This document shows positions 31,230 to 39,134 of a DNA stretch of 64,000 nt, one piece after another (the first letter of the stretch is position 1; each line of letters begins with the position of its first letter). Origin of the DNA: a virus; the IMG/VR virus record IMGVR_UViG_3300037189_021371, positions 1 to 64,000 of that record; one strand, given 5' to 3'. Made by a program: the position numbers and the translations under genes. The notes below the pieces were generated by a model, which made no database searches, was not told the origin of the DNA, and saw only the letters and a list, made by a program, of their open reading frames with translations.

Positions 31230-32342
31230 ATGGATATGGATAAAAATAATAGCGATGCCGGGAGAAATTTCTCTAAGCCACTAATTATTTCTGGGAAAAA
31301 ACAAATCTCTTACTCGAAAAGCTCCAGGGATAGAATTTTTAGTACCATTTTGCAAAAAGATGAGTTTTATGTCAACAGCCTCTCCACTGCTGAAAAAAGA
31401 GGAATTGATATTAAAAATAAACTACTTCTAAGGTTTGATGAAAAAACTGGTGATCCTATATTTTTAGATAATACTAATGAGTACGTCTATAATTCAGATG
31501 GATATAGGTCTAAAGAATTTGATGGTTCGGCTAAATTGCTATATGCAGGATGTTCAAATACTTTTGGTACTGGTGTTCCTGAAGACAGAATTTGGGGATC
31601 AATGGTAGCTAATCATTTTGATCTTTCCTATGCCAACCTATCAAAACAAGGATCCTCTACTCATCTAATTGTTAAAAATATTTTTGCGTATTTTGACAAA
31701 TATGGACATCCTGAAGTTCTTTGTTGTTTATTTCCTGATTTTTATAGAATGATATTGGCATCAAATAGTAACCAGTTAATTTATAGAAACCCGCATGATA
31801 AATCTCCTGTAACTGGTTTTGGTACTGATAGTAAACTCTACGAAGTTCATTTGCATAATGCGCCTAATCCCGGGGACACGCCGGAATATTCTAGGCGTCC
31901 TCACAATGTTATTGATGTTATTCCTGCTGATACAGCTATTTACCAATCTATTCAAAGTATCTTAATGCTGGACCAATACTGTAGGGCTAATAATATTAAA
32001 TTTGCATGGTCTACATGGGAACCTGCGATGCTTTTCTTTTTAACAAATATAAAAAGTGAATATCCCCAAAATTACTCTAATTTAGTTAATTTAGATCTTT
32101 ATAACTGGGTCAAAAACCCAGATAAAAAAGTAGCAGGAGATTTATTTCAGAAAGATGCAGATCGATATATTAAAGATTCTGTATCTGAAATAGTCGATTG
32201 CCACAGTGAGCTTAGAGCTCAATATGGCGACAATTTTTTTAGAGGTTTAGATGATTTTCATGGCATAGATAAAACTCATTTTGGGATACATAAGCATACC
32301 CATATCGCTGAGTCTTATATTAAATTTTTAGAAAATAATTAA
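31230..32342 (+). CDS. SGNH/GDSL hydrolase-like protein
   Basis: 370 residues. 'LLYAGCSNTFGTGVPED' places a nucleophile Ser at about S109 in the SGNH block-I position. Near the C-terminus 'DKTHFGIHKH' supplies the D-x-x-H of block V (about D347, H350). Such enzymes remove acyl groups from glycans or lipids. No ribosome site is clear and there is no signal peptide. Convergent with the next gene; the stop codons overlap. Confidence 0.65.
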   Translation: MDMDKNNSDAGRNFSKPLIISGKKQISYSKSSRDRIFSTILQKDEFYVNSLSTAEKRGIDIKNKLLLRFDEKTGDPIFLDNTNEYVYNSDGYRSKEFDGSAKLLYAGCSNTFGTGVPEDRIWGSMVANHFDLSYANLSKQGSSTHLIVKNIFAYFDKYGHPEVLCCLFPDFYRMILASNSNQLIYRNPHDKSPVTGFGTDSKLYEVHLHNAPNPGDTPEYSRRPHNVIDVIPADTAIYQSIQSILMLDQYCRANNIKFAWSTWEPAMLFFLTNIKSEYPQNYSNLVNLDLYNWVKNPDKKVAGDLFQKDADRYIKDSVSEIVDCHSELRAQYGDNFFRGLDDFHGIDKTHFGIHKHTHIAESYIKFLENN

Positions 32343-33013
32343 GAGTTTCTACTGAAATTTACATCTATTCCAAGATCTTCGTAGTGTTTCTTAATAATCT
32401 TATTGCTTTCATCAAAACGACCTCGATCATCTTGTTTATGCTGGAATCCAATAGCTGCGCGAGGCCCCAGGGTCACTACAGAGTGGCCTACCATAAAACC
32501 AACAAATACTACATCACCTGGTTCTAGATGTAGTTCCATATCAGGCTTTATTCCGTAGGCACGCTCTTCGTTGATATTTTCTTGCTTATAAATCTTCCAG
32601 GTCACTTTTCCCTGACACTGCCAGTAAACAGTCTCGCGCATATCGCAGTGGGGGGCAATTGGCTTCTCTCCGCCAAGGAAATTAACAAATGCACTGACAG
32701 GCCAAAGCTCGTCTTCCAATAGTTCGTTGAAGACGTCTCTAACTATACGACTCTGAGGGAATACCTTATCATTTGGATTAGAGACCATTAAATAGAATAG
32801 ATTTCTTAAAAGTACTCCATTAATAAACCTCTCCTCGTATGGCTGAGCAGGGATATTACCTGGAGGGGTGGAAATCTCTAGCTGAGCATGGTTTATAAAG
32901 TCTTCCCAGGTGGGGACTATAGGAAATAGATTCTTAAAAACTACAGCTAATCCACCATTACGTACTTTCTCTATACCAGCACGTACTTCTTCTAATCTGT
33001 CAAATTCAATCAT
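32339..33013 (-). CDS. JmjC/cupin-like Fe(II)/2OG oxygenase (paralogue of 33988-34578)
   Basis: 224 residues. Metal triad H122-x-D124 ('PHCDMRETVYWQ') and H177, with R185 following. Spacing of all four residues is identical in the 196-residue product of 33988-34578, so both are one family. It differs from the P4H-like genes: no 'NDDYEGGE' and a cupin-like 'EPGDVVFVGFMVGHSV'. Likely a protein or small-molecule hydroxylase. It flanks the tmRNA/tRNA block on its left. Confidence 0.75.
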   Translation of the reverse strand: MIEFDRLEEVRAGIEKVRNGGLAVVFKNLFPIVPTWEDFINHAQLEISTPPGNIPAQPYEERFINGVLLRNLFYLMVSNPNDKVFPQSRIVRDVFNELLEDELWPVSAFVNFLGGEKPIAPHCDMRETVYWQCQGKVTWKIYKQENINEERAYGIKPDMELHLEPGDVVFVGFMVGHSVVTLGPRAAIGFQHKQDDRGRFDESNKIIKKHYEDLGIDVNFSRNS

Positions 33014-33086
33014 AAAAAGATTCTATCTTGTATTTATTGTTGTTATTGAGCCCTTGTGTGCTATTATATATTTACAATTAAATAGA

Positions 33087-33398
33087 GGGGATGACTGGTT
33101 TCGACTGGCATCTGACGTCTAGTGAAGCAAGCAGAGACGCCCGTACTCTTAGATCGGGCAAAAAAATAAATGCTGAATCACGTTCAACATTCGCACTAGC
33201 TGCTTAGTAGTAGCTCATGCCCCTGACAAAGCAGTAGTTCTAGCTGGGCAGTCAGGTCTTAAATAAATAGAACAACCGAAAGGTTGCAGCAGGAGACCTT
33301 AAGATCCCGCCTTTGTAGTACCGTGGCTGGTAGAGCCTAAGCTTGTAGAAGAATAGATAGAATATGTTAGGACGCGGGTTCAATTCCCGCCATCTCCA
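33087..33398 (+). ncRNA. ssrA: tmRNA (ssrA)
   Basis: The 5' GGGGATG (33087-33093) pairs with CATCTCC (33391-33397) as an acceptor stem. 'GGTTTCGAC' follows the 5' end and the T-arm 'GGGTTCAATTCCC' precedes the 3' end. The tag frame runs from a GGC resume codon at 33157 to TAG at 33205-33207, giving the tag (A)GKKINAESRSTFALAA, ending in the ALAA degron read by ClpXP. Phage-borne tmRNA could keep ribosome rescue active during infection, or replace the host tag. Confidence 0.95.
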
Positions 33399-33413
33399 CG
33401 AAAGAAGGACAAA

Positions 33414-33527
33414 ATGGCAGCAAAGACAAAAGGTGCCCGCAATAGCGATCGACCTAGCGGTAAGGCTTCAAAGAAGCGTCCAAAGGTTTGGGATGCTGAA
33501 AAGCGTCGTCTTGTGACTAAAAAGTAA
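33414..33527 (+). CDS. Small Lys/Arg-rich protein, hypothetical
   Basis: 37 residues, 'MAAKTKGARNSDRPSGKAS' then 'KKRPKVWDAEKRRLVTKK'. AAGAAGGAC precedes the ATG. It lies between tmRNA and tRNA-Asn and may be co-transcribed with them. A basic unstructured peptide; RNA binding would be a guess. Confidence 0.6.
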   Translation: MAAKTKGARNSDRPSGKASKKRPKVWDAEKRRLVTKK

Positions 33528-33537
33528 ATAAGGTTTT

Positions 33538-33610
33538 TGCCCTATAGCTCAGCTGGCAGAGCGTCCGACTGTTAATCGGCAGGTCCCTGGTTCGATCCCA
33601 GGTGGGGCAG
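33538..33610 (+). tRNA. tRNA-Asn (GTT)
   Basis: Seven-pair acceptor (TGCCCTA/TGGGGCA), D arm, anticodon loop CTGTTAA and T arm CCTGG-TTCGATC-CCAGG. No CCA encoded. Confidence 0.95.
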
Positions 33611-33786
33611 CAAAATTGACAAAAAAATTTTTATATATAAAAATAATCTACTGCCGTGATGATGTATTGCAGTCAGCATATCCCACGTCCCACAAAAGGA
33701 ACTAACGTTGGAGGACCAATTTCGCGAATTGGTGTAGCGGTGACTATAAGAATGATATAAAATAAAAGTAGCTGGACGCAGCTGCT
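33611..33786. other. Non-coding spacer between tRNA genes with a strong hairpin
   Basis: No convincing ORF in 176 nt. A perfect stem ACCAATT (33715-33721) with loop TCGCG and AATTGGT (33727-33733) lies downstream of a GGAGG at 33710-33714. TTGACA at 33616-33621 has no good -10 partner. It could be a decayed tRNA or a small RNA; I see no further structure. Confidence 0.4.
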
Positions 33787-33857
33787 GCGGATATTGCATA
33801 ATGGTAGTGCCTCATCCTTCCAAGTTGAAGGTGCGAGTTCGATTCTCGCTATCCGCT
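33787..33857 (+). tRNA. tRNA-Gly (TCC)
   Basis: Acceptor GCGGATA/TATCCGC, anticodon loop CTTCCAA, T arm GCGAG-TTCGATT-CTCGC. The anticodon stem has one T-T mismatch. Confidence 0.9.
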
Positions 33858-33914
33858 CAAAAGAATCATAAGATCATCAGACAAATATGTTTCCTGATAC
33901 TAAATTCTTTTACT

Positions 33915-33987
33915 GCCTCTATAGCTCATCTGGTAGAGCGACGCACTTGTAATGCGTAGGTGACGGGTTCAAGTCCTGTTGGAGGCT
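33915..33987 (+). tRNA. tRNA-Thr (TGT)
   Basis: Acceptor GCCTCTA/TGGAGGC, anticodon loop CTTGTAA, T loop TTCAAGT. Its 3' end abuts the stop codon of the minus-strand gene at 33988. Confidence 0.95.
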
Positions 33988-34578
33988 CTAGTTACGATTA
34001 TCAGGCATAAAAGCAATAGATGCTCTTGGTCCAAAATTCTGCACTGAGTGTATTCCTTGATTTCTTAGATATAAAACATCCCCCGGATCTAGCCTTATCT
34101 TTTTATATATTTTTAATTCTGATGTCTCATATTTTGGCGATTCTGGTGTCTCGTATAGCGTCCATTCTGACACGCCATGGCATTGCCAGAAAATAGTCTC
34201 CCTATTATCTTTATGAGCTTCTCCTGGCTTTTCCCCACCAATAATATTTATAAATGCCGAGACTGGAAGTATTTCTGTATTAAAAATATCGCTAAATACT
34301 TCTATAAGTGCACTTGATTCAGATAGCATCTCTAATTTAGATATTCTTACAGTTAGATAGAAAAGATTTCTGATTATCACGCCATTTATCATTCTCTCTT
34401 CTAAGGGAGAATTTGGGATAGTGGTATTCGGTGCCCCGTGAATCTCTGAATGTATTAAGTGGATAAATTTATCCCAGCCGGGCGTGATGGGGGCCATTCC
34501 CTTAAAAGATACAGCAATTTCCTTGGCATTTGCCTCGGCTATAGCTTTTTTGATATCTTCTTTAGAGTAACTAGTCAT
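33988..34578 (-). CDS. JmjC/cupin-like Fe(II)/2OG oxygenase (paralogue of 32339-33013)
   Basis: 196 residues. H122-x-D124 ('AHKDNRETIFWQ'), H177 and R185 occupy exactly the same positions as in the paralogue on the other side of the tmRNA/tRNA block. 'LDPGDVLYLRNQGIHSVQN' is the cupin strand with the second metal His. Shared blocks also include 'ERxINGVxxRNLFYL'. Transcribed divergently from dUTPase. Substrate unknown. Confidence 0.75.
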   Translation of the reverse strand: MTSYSKEDIKKAIAEANAKEIAVSFKGMAPITPGWDKFIHLIHSEIHGAPNTTIPNSPLEERMINGVIIRNLFYLTVRISKLEMLSESSALIEVFSDIFNTEILPVSAFINIIGGEKPGEAHKDNRETIFWQCHGVSEWTLYETPESPKYETSELKIYKKIRLDPGDVLYLRNQGIHSVQNFGPRASIAFMPDNRN

Positions 34579-34609
34579 TTTTCTAGTTTACTATGCTAGG
34601 GTATTGTCT

Positions 34610-35050
34610 ATGACTACTGTGCTAATTACTGCTGAATCACCGGATCTACTGCCAAGTTACGCTAAGTTTGGCGATGCGGGAGCTGATCTACGCTCAGCGG
34701 AAAATCTGGCAATTAAGTCTGGAGAAAGGGCTTTAGTCAAGACTGGCGTTAGAATTGCACTACCTAGCAACTATGTTGCATTCGTGCACCCTCGTAGTGG
34801 ACTCGCACTAAAGAATGGCATTACGGTATTGAATACTCCAGGGACTGTGGATTCTGGGTATCGCGGCGAGATTGGTGTAATTCTGTACAATACTGGAAAT
34901 GATGTATTTGTAGTAAATCGTGGAGATCGAATTGCTCAACTTGTTATTCAAGAATTTATTAGAGCAGATTTTGAAGTAGTGCAAGAACTTCCAGAGTCAG
35001 ATCGTGGAGATGGTGGCTTTGGCTCAACGGGAGTTAGCTCAGCTGGTTAG
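34610..35050 (+). CDS. dut: dUTP diphosphatase
   Basis: 146 residues from the ATG at 34610 (TTG at 34604 is possible). Trimeric dUTPase motifs are visible: 'AKFGDAGADLRSAE' (1), 'HPRSGLALKNGITVLNTPG' (2/3), 'YRGEIGVILYN' (3) and 'DRGDGGFGSTG' (5). Keeps uracil out of phage DNA and feeds dUMP to ThyX. Its last 23 nt overlap the tRNA-Met gene, so transcript processing must separate the two. Confidence 0.95.
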   Translation: MTTVLITAESPDLLPSYAKFGDAGADLRSAENLAIKSGERALVKTGVRIALPSNYVAFVHPRSGLALKNGITVLNTPGTVDSGYRGEIGVILYNTGNDVFVVNRGDRIAQLVIQEFIRADFEVVQELPESDRGDGGFGSTGVSSAG

Positions 35051-35101
35051 AGCCCCGAACTCATAATTCGGTCGTCGTGGGTTCAAGTCCCACACTCTCG
35101 A
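35028..35101 (+). tRNA. tRNA-Met/Ile (CAT anticodon)
   Basis: Acceptor CGGGAGT/ACTCTCG, anticodon stem CCGAA/TTCGG with loop CTCATAA, T arm GTGGG-TTCAAGT-CCCAC. Whether it is elongator Met or lysidine-type Ile cannot be told from the anticodon. The 5' end lies inside dut. Confidence 0.92.
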
Positions 35102-35120
35102 CAATAAGTAGGATGGCTTT

Positions 35121-35741
35121 ATGAATATTTCTATAGTTGATGGGTTTATTCCTACTGATTTGGCAGATAGCTTGTCTATCTTTCTTGATGAGCTAGCTAC
35201 CCCTACTCCTCAGGGGGGTATTAAAGGTGCCTTAGGTTATGACACATCAGAGGATGCTTCTAAAGTAGGCACCTCCGCTAGGGCTGTAAAAAACTATTCT
35301 TCCGATAAAGAGCAATATGTCTCTGATTTAGAGTCTGTGTACAAAAATGTGCACTCGTATGCCGAACAGTTTTTTAATTTAGAACTAGATTTAGTGAACT
35401 GCACCTATCAAAGTATGTCTAAAGGGGCCAAAAACGAGCTTCATGCAGACTCTGTAAAATTGGATGGCTCTACTTGGAGAGACGACGGGGTCCCTGAAGA
35501 ATTAGAATTTTCAGCTCTTCTGTATTTAAATAATCACTCTATTGATTTCTCTGGTGGATTGCTTAAATTTCATCTTCAGAATCTAGCTATTGAGCCTAAG
35601 AAGGGTCAGCTAGTAGTTTTTAAAGGCGATATAGATCATATACATGAGGTAACTGAAGTTCTCTCGGGAGAGAGAAAAAATTTAGTTTTTTTCTATTCCC
35701 GTAAAGGAAATATCTCTAGCACGAAGCATTTCAACTATTAG
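35121..35741 (+). CDS. Prolyl-4-hydroxylase-like Fe(II)/2OG oxygenase upstream of the carbamoyltransferase
   Basis: 206 residues with H108-x-D110, H175 and R185. The core reads 'LYLNNHSIDFSGGLLKF', more diverged than the array members. Only 8 nt separate it from the carbamoyltransferase gene, and both have good ribosome sites (TAGGATGG, TAGGAC). The pairing suggests that it makes a hydroxyl group that the next enzyme carbamoylates; this is inference. Confidence 0.83.
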   Translation: MNISIVDGFIPTDLADSLSIFLDELATPTPQGGIKGALGYDTSEDASKVGTSARAVKNYSSDKEQYVSDLESVYKNVHSYAEQFFNLELDLVNCTYQSMSKGAKNELHADSVKLDGSTWRDDGVPEELEFSALLYLNNHSIDFSGGLLKFHLQNLAIEPKKGQLVVFKGDIDHIHEVTEVLSGERKNLVFFYSRKGNISSTKHFNY

Positions 35742-35749
35742 GACTTGTT

Positions 35750-37192
35750 ATGAAAATTCTAGGTATAAATGAGACTTCTCATGATGCTTCAATTACTTTA
35801 ATTGAAGATGGCAAAATTTTATTTGCTGCTCATGCTGAGCGATATTCCAAAATTAAAAATGATTGGTATACCAATCGTGATCTTATCCTTGAAGCACTTT
35901 CATATGGCACCCCCGATAGAATTGCCTATTATGAAGATCGCTGGCTTAAGAAGTGGCGTATATTTTCTAGAGGAGGTTTAGGTGGTGGAAAACCTTTTTA
36001 TACTAGTATGCCTGAGCTTAAAGGCATTCCTACATATGTTGCGTACCACCACCACTCCCACGCTGCGGCGGGGTATTACACCTCTCCATTTGATGATGCT
36101 GTAGTTATTGTTCTTGATGCTATTGGCGAATTTACTACTAGCTCTATATGGCATGGCAAAGGAGATGAGCTTAAGCAAGTTAAGCGTTGGAAGTATCCAT
36201 TTAGTTTTGGTCTTTTCTATTCGGCCTTTACTGATCTAATTGGGCTAAAACCAAATGAAGAAGAATACATCATGATGGGCATGGCTGCTTATGGTGATCC
36301 TGATCTCTATTTTGAAAAGGTCTCTAAATACTTCCCTTCTGTGTACAAGCAAACCTATAACTTTCATAAGGGTATCGATGACTGGGGCCAAGATATAACT
36401 GATAATGATAAGTTCCATATAGCGGCAGCTGTGCAGAGAGTCTATGAAGATCGCCTATGGGATTTTGTCTACATTGCTAGACAAGAATCATGGAGCGATA
36501 ATTTAGTTTTTGCTGGTGGGTGTGCTCTCAATAGCAAGGCAAATACACTGCTTCACGATATATTTCCTAATATATGGATTATGCCTAACCCTGGTGATGC
36601 TGGTTCATCTTTAGGGGCAGCAGCAGCTTTTTATGAAAAGAAACTAAACTGGAGGGGTCCATACCTTGGTACTAACATTCCTGGCGACTATCCGGTGGAT
36701 GAAATAGTAGACGCTCTTATTAAAAACAAAATAGCTCCAGTAGCGAACGGAAGAGCTGAATATGGTCCAAGAGCTCTGGGTAACCGTAGTATTCTCGCTG
36801 ATCCTCGCGATCCCGACATCAAGGATAAAGTAAATAAAATAAAGAAACGTGAGCTATTTAGACCGTTTGCTCCTGTAGTTATGGAGGAGTATGCATCTGA
36901 ATGGTTTGATATGGATTATGCATCTCCGTATATGCAATATACCCCGAAATGCTTAAAGCCAGAAGCAATCCCGTCGGTTGTGCATCATGATGGTACTTCT
37001 AGGGTTCAAACTGTTAATGCTCAGCAGCACCCCGGGCTCTACGCTGTCTTAAAAAAATTCTATGAATTGACTGGAGTTCCTGTACTTCTTAATACAAGTC
37101 TGAATATAAAGGGACAGCCAATTCTTAATGATTTGAATGATGTAGCCCTGTGGGAAGAACACTATAAAACTAAGGTAATTACTGGCAGATAG
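35750..37192 (+). CDS. NodU/CmcH-family O-carbamoyltransferase
   Basis: 480 residues, somewhat shorter than the usual 540-600. The N-terminal Kae1-like domain opens 'MKILGINETSHDASITLIED' and has the metal-site run 'HHHSHAAAGYY' (100-110) and 'LDAIGE'. The C-terminal YrdC-like half has 'GRAEYGPRALGNRSILADPR' and 'RELFRPFAPVV'. Members move a carbamoyl group from carbamoyl phosphate (via carbamoyl-AMP) to a hydroxyl on sugars or antibiotics. In some phages related enzymes act on hydroxymethylated DNA bases. Substrate here unknown. Confidence 0.9.
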   Translation: MKILGINETSHDASITLIEDGKILFAAHAERYSKIKNDWYTNRDLILEALSYGTPDRIAYYEDRWLKKWRIFSRGGLGGGKPFYTSMPELKGIPTYVAYHHHSHAAAGYYTSPFDDAVVIVLDAIGEFTTSSIWHGKGDELKQVKRWKYPFSFGLFYSAFTDLIGLKPNEEEYIMMGMAAYGDPDLYFEKVSKYFPSVYKQTYNFHKGIDDWGQDITDNDKFHIAAAVQRVYEDRLWDFVYIARQESWSDNLVFAGGCALNSKANTLLHDIFPNIWIMPNPGDAGSSLGAAAAFYEKKLNWRGPYLGTNIPGDYPVDEIVDALIKNKIAPVANGRAEYGPRALGNRSILADPRDPDIKDKVNKIKKRELFRPFAPVVMEEYASEWFDMDYASPYMQYTPKCLKPEAIPSVVHHDGTSRVQTVNAQQHPGLYAVLKKFYELTGVPVLLNTSLNIKGQPILNDLNDVALWEEHYKTKVITGR

Positions 37193-37211
37193 TTATTAGT
37201 CATGCTAAAGT

Positions 37212-37913
37212 ATGAGCATGATCGAAATTACTTTTCGCAGCGACGTTACTGTAAGACTTATCAATTCTATGGCCTCCGATGAGGCTGTAACTATGGCAGC
37301 TCGTGTATCTACAGGAGCCTCGGAAAATCCTGAAAAAGATGCTGGCCTAATCAATTATTTGATGCGCGATCGCCACGGGTCGCCGTTTGAGCACAATGCC
37401 TTTACCTTTTATATTGAAGCACCAATATTTGTTTTCCGTGAGTTCATGCGTCACCGCATCGCCTCCTACAACGAGGAGTCGGGTCGCTACAAGGAGCTTG
37501 CTCCTGTGTTTTACATCCCAGACCGCAGTCGAAAGCTAATTCAGCAGGGAAAGCCAGGGGCATATACCTTTGAGCCAGGAACTGCCGAGCAGCATGACGA
37601 TATTGAAGTGGACTTTGAGCTTGTATCTGAGCACGCTTATCATCGTTACAGAGAGCTTATGGAATCTGGCATAGCCCGTGAAGTAGCTCGTATGGTTCTT
37701 CCGCTGAACATCTACAGCAGCATGTATGTAACTATTAATGCAAGATCTCTTATGAACTTTCTATCCTTACGTACTATTCGCGAAGGCACCCACTTCCCTA
37801 GTTTTCCTCAGCGGGAAATTGAAATGGTTGCTGAAAAGATGGAAGAGTTCTTTGCTGAAAAAATGCCTATAACCTATGAAACATTTAATAAAAATGGAAG
37901 AGTTGCGCCTTAA
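37212..37913 (+). CDS. thyX: Flavin-dependent thymidylate synthase
   Basis: 233 residues. The ThyX signature 'RHRIASYNEESGRY' spans residues 80-93. Converts dUMP to dTMP with methylene-tetrahydrofolate and FAD. No ribosome site is visible, and a CATGCT hexamer ends 5 nt before the ATG, so a leaderless message is possible. Ends immediately before the next small gene. Confidence 0.97.
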   Translation: MSMIEITFRSDVTVRLINSMASDEAVTMAARVSTGASENPEKDAGLINYLMRDRHGSPFEHNAFTFYIEAPIFVFREFMRHRIASYNEESGRYKELAPVFYIPDRSRKLIQQGKPGAYTFEPGTAEQHDDIEVDFELVSEHAYHRYRELMESGIAREVARMVLPLNIYSSMYVTINARSLMNFLSLRTIREGTHFPSFPQREIEMVAEKMEEFFAEKMPITYETFNKNGRVAP

Positions 37914-38015
37914 ATGAAAAAGGGGTATCCTTGTCGCAAGCACCGAATTCGCTTTAAGGGCAGTTACTGCCCCCAGTGCTATTTGGAACGACGTATGAAG
38001 GAAAGGTCTTTTTAA
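37914..38015 (+). CDS. Small zinc-knuckle protein, hypothetical
   Basis: 33 residues starting directly after the thyX stop. Contains 'CRKHR' and 'CPQC' (C7, H10, C20, C23), a possible zinc site, in a very basic peptide. The stop overlaps the next ATG (TAATG). Confidence 0.6.
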   Translation: MKKGYPCRKHRIRFKGSYCPQCYLERRMKERSF

Positions 38016-38311
38016 TGAAACTAATTGAAGGTTTATTTCATGCTAATGCAGTAATGCTTTTAGCTATAGCGTATATTGCCTACAATACTGAAGGGGCTAT
38101 GTTAATTGCAGCTCTATTATTTTCTATGGCAATTCTTACTGAAGGTTGTTTAATATTTTTCAAGGATGATGCCGATCCAGCAAGCGGTATTGATCTTAAA
38201 ATTCGTAAAATTAAGCGTAAAGTTGAACGTATTCAGGCTAAAAAAGAAAAAGAGAAAAGAGAGCAATACTTATGTCGCAAGTGCCAGGCATCGACGCCAG
38301 TGATGAGCTAA
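38015..38311 (+). CDS. Small membrane protein with basic coiled tail
   Basis: 98 residues from the ATG at 38015, chosen because it overlaps the preceding stop. Two hydrophobic helices (about residues 10-28 and 33-50) are followed by a Lys/Arg/Glu-rich helix and a C-terminal CxxC ('CRKCQ'). Topology resembles small phage inner-membrane proteins; function not recognised. Confidence 0.6.
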   Translation: MKLIEGLFHANAVMLLAIAYIAYNTEGAMLIAALLFSMAILTEGCLIFFKDDADPASGIDLKIRKIKRKVERIQAKKEKEKREQYLCRKCQASTPVMS

Positions 38312-38523
38312 TCATTACAAAAATTGGATCTGCCGTACGGGCTGCTATGGCAGCTAAGGAGGCACTTAAAGATGCTACGGCTGAGGCTATCGATGCATCT
38401 AGTACTTTTGGCTATGAGCTTGGCTCTGAAGATATGAAGTTAAAAATTATTGAAGCCTTTAAGTCTGAAGATAGCGCATGCGTAGAGTGGGCTATTGGTG
38501 TTATTGAATCTCTTGAAGGATAA
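38272..38523 (+). CDS. Hypothetical protein
   Basis: 83 residues, Ala/Glu-rich and probably helical ('AVRAAMAAKEALKDATAEA'). It begins inside the end of the previous gene (40-nt overlap). No family recognised. Confidence 0.6.
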   Translation: MSQVPGIDASDELIITKIGSAVRAAMAAKEALKDATAEAIDASSTFGYELGSEDMKLKIIEAFKSEDSACVEWAIGVIESLEG

Positions 38524-38525
38524 AA

Positions 38526-39134
38526 ATGAATTATCGTATCTATCCGGAAAGTAATAGTGGTGGCGGCGGCAACGAGTCTTTTGTTATTAACGTTTTAAAT
38601 GAAAAAAAGAATGGCTATTATGTAGAGCTTGGTGCTTTTCATTCTAAAAAGGGTAGCAATACCTGGCTCCTAGAAAATGGCTTTAACTGGTCTGGAGTAT
38701 CTCTAGAGGTTGTCCCCGACTATGCTAAAGAATTTAACTCTAATCGTAAAAACCCTTGCGTATTGCATGATGCAACTACTTTTGATTTTCGTAAATATTT
38801 TGAAGAAAATAATTTTCCCAAGCAAATTGACTACTTGCAGGTAGATATGGATGCTGGGTATGACAAGCTGGGAAATGAAGTTGGTGGATCAGCATTATGT
38901 CTACAAGGGTTAATCAATTTACCACTTAGTACTTATAGATTTACTGTAATTCAATTCGAGCATGACTGCATGAATAACTATAAAAATACTATTGAGCGAG
39001 ATGCCCAGCGTGCTGTCTTATCTAGTTATGGTTACAAGCTAGTCCAACGTCACCCTCATGAAGATTGGTGGATTGACTCTACTGTAATTCCATACACTGA
39101 GTATGGAAGGTATTTTGTAGCTAATGCATCATGA
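38526..39134 (+). CDS. FkbM-like methyltransferase
   Basis: 202 residues. 'GYYVELGAFHSKKGSNTWLL' (about 31-50) followed by 'WSGVSLEVVPDY' is the SAM-binding start of the FkbM family, and 'DYLQVDMDAGYDKL' corresponds to the later acidic strand. FkbM enzymes O-methylate sugars or polyketides. GAAGGAT ribosome site. It overlaps the downstream oxygenase by 11 nt, giving a methyltransferase plus hydroxylase pair. Confidence 0.7.
   Translation: MNYRIYPESNSGGGGNESFVINVLNEKKNGYYVELGAFHSKKGSNTWLLENGFNWSGVSLEVVPDYAKEFNSNRKNPCVLHDATTFDFRKYFEENNFPKQIDYLQVDMDAGYDKLGNEVGGSALCLQGLINLPLSTYRFTVIQFEHDCMNNYKNTIERDAQRAVLSSYGYKLVQRHPHEDWWIDSTVIPYTEYGRYFVANAS

Noticed and set aside
33572-33799. 75-residue minus-strand ORF
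   Set aside because: It runs antisense through tRNA-Asn and the tRNA spacer; no ribosome site and atypical composition.
37976-38014. Longer start for the membrane protein at 38015
   Set aside because: It would lie fully inside the small zinc-knuckle gene; the TAATG overlap at 38015 is the better start.
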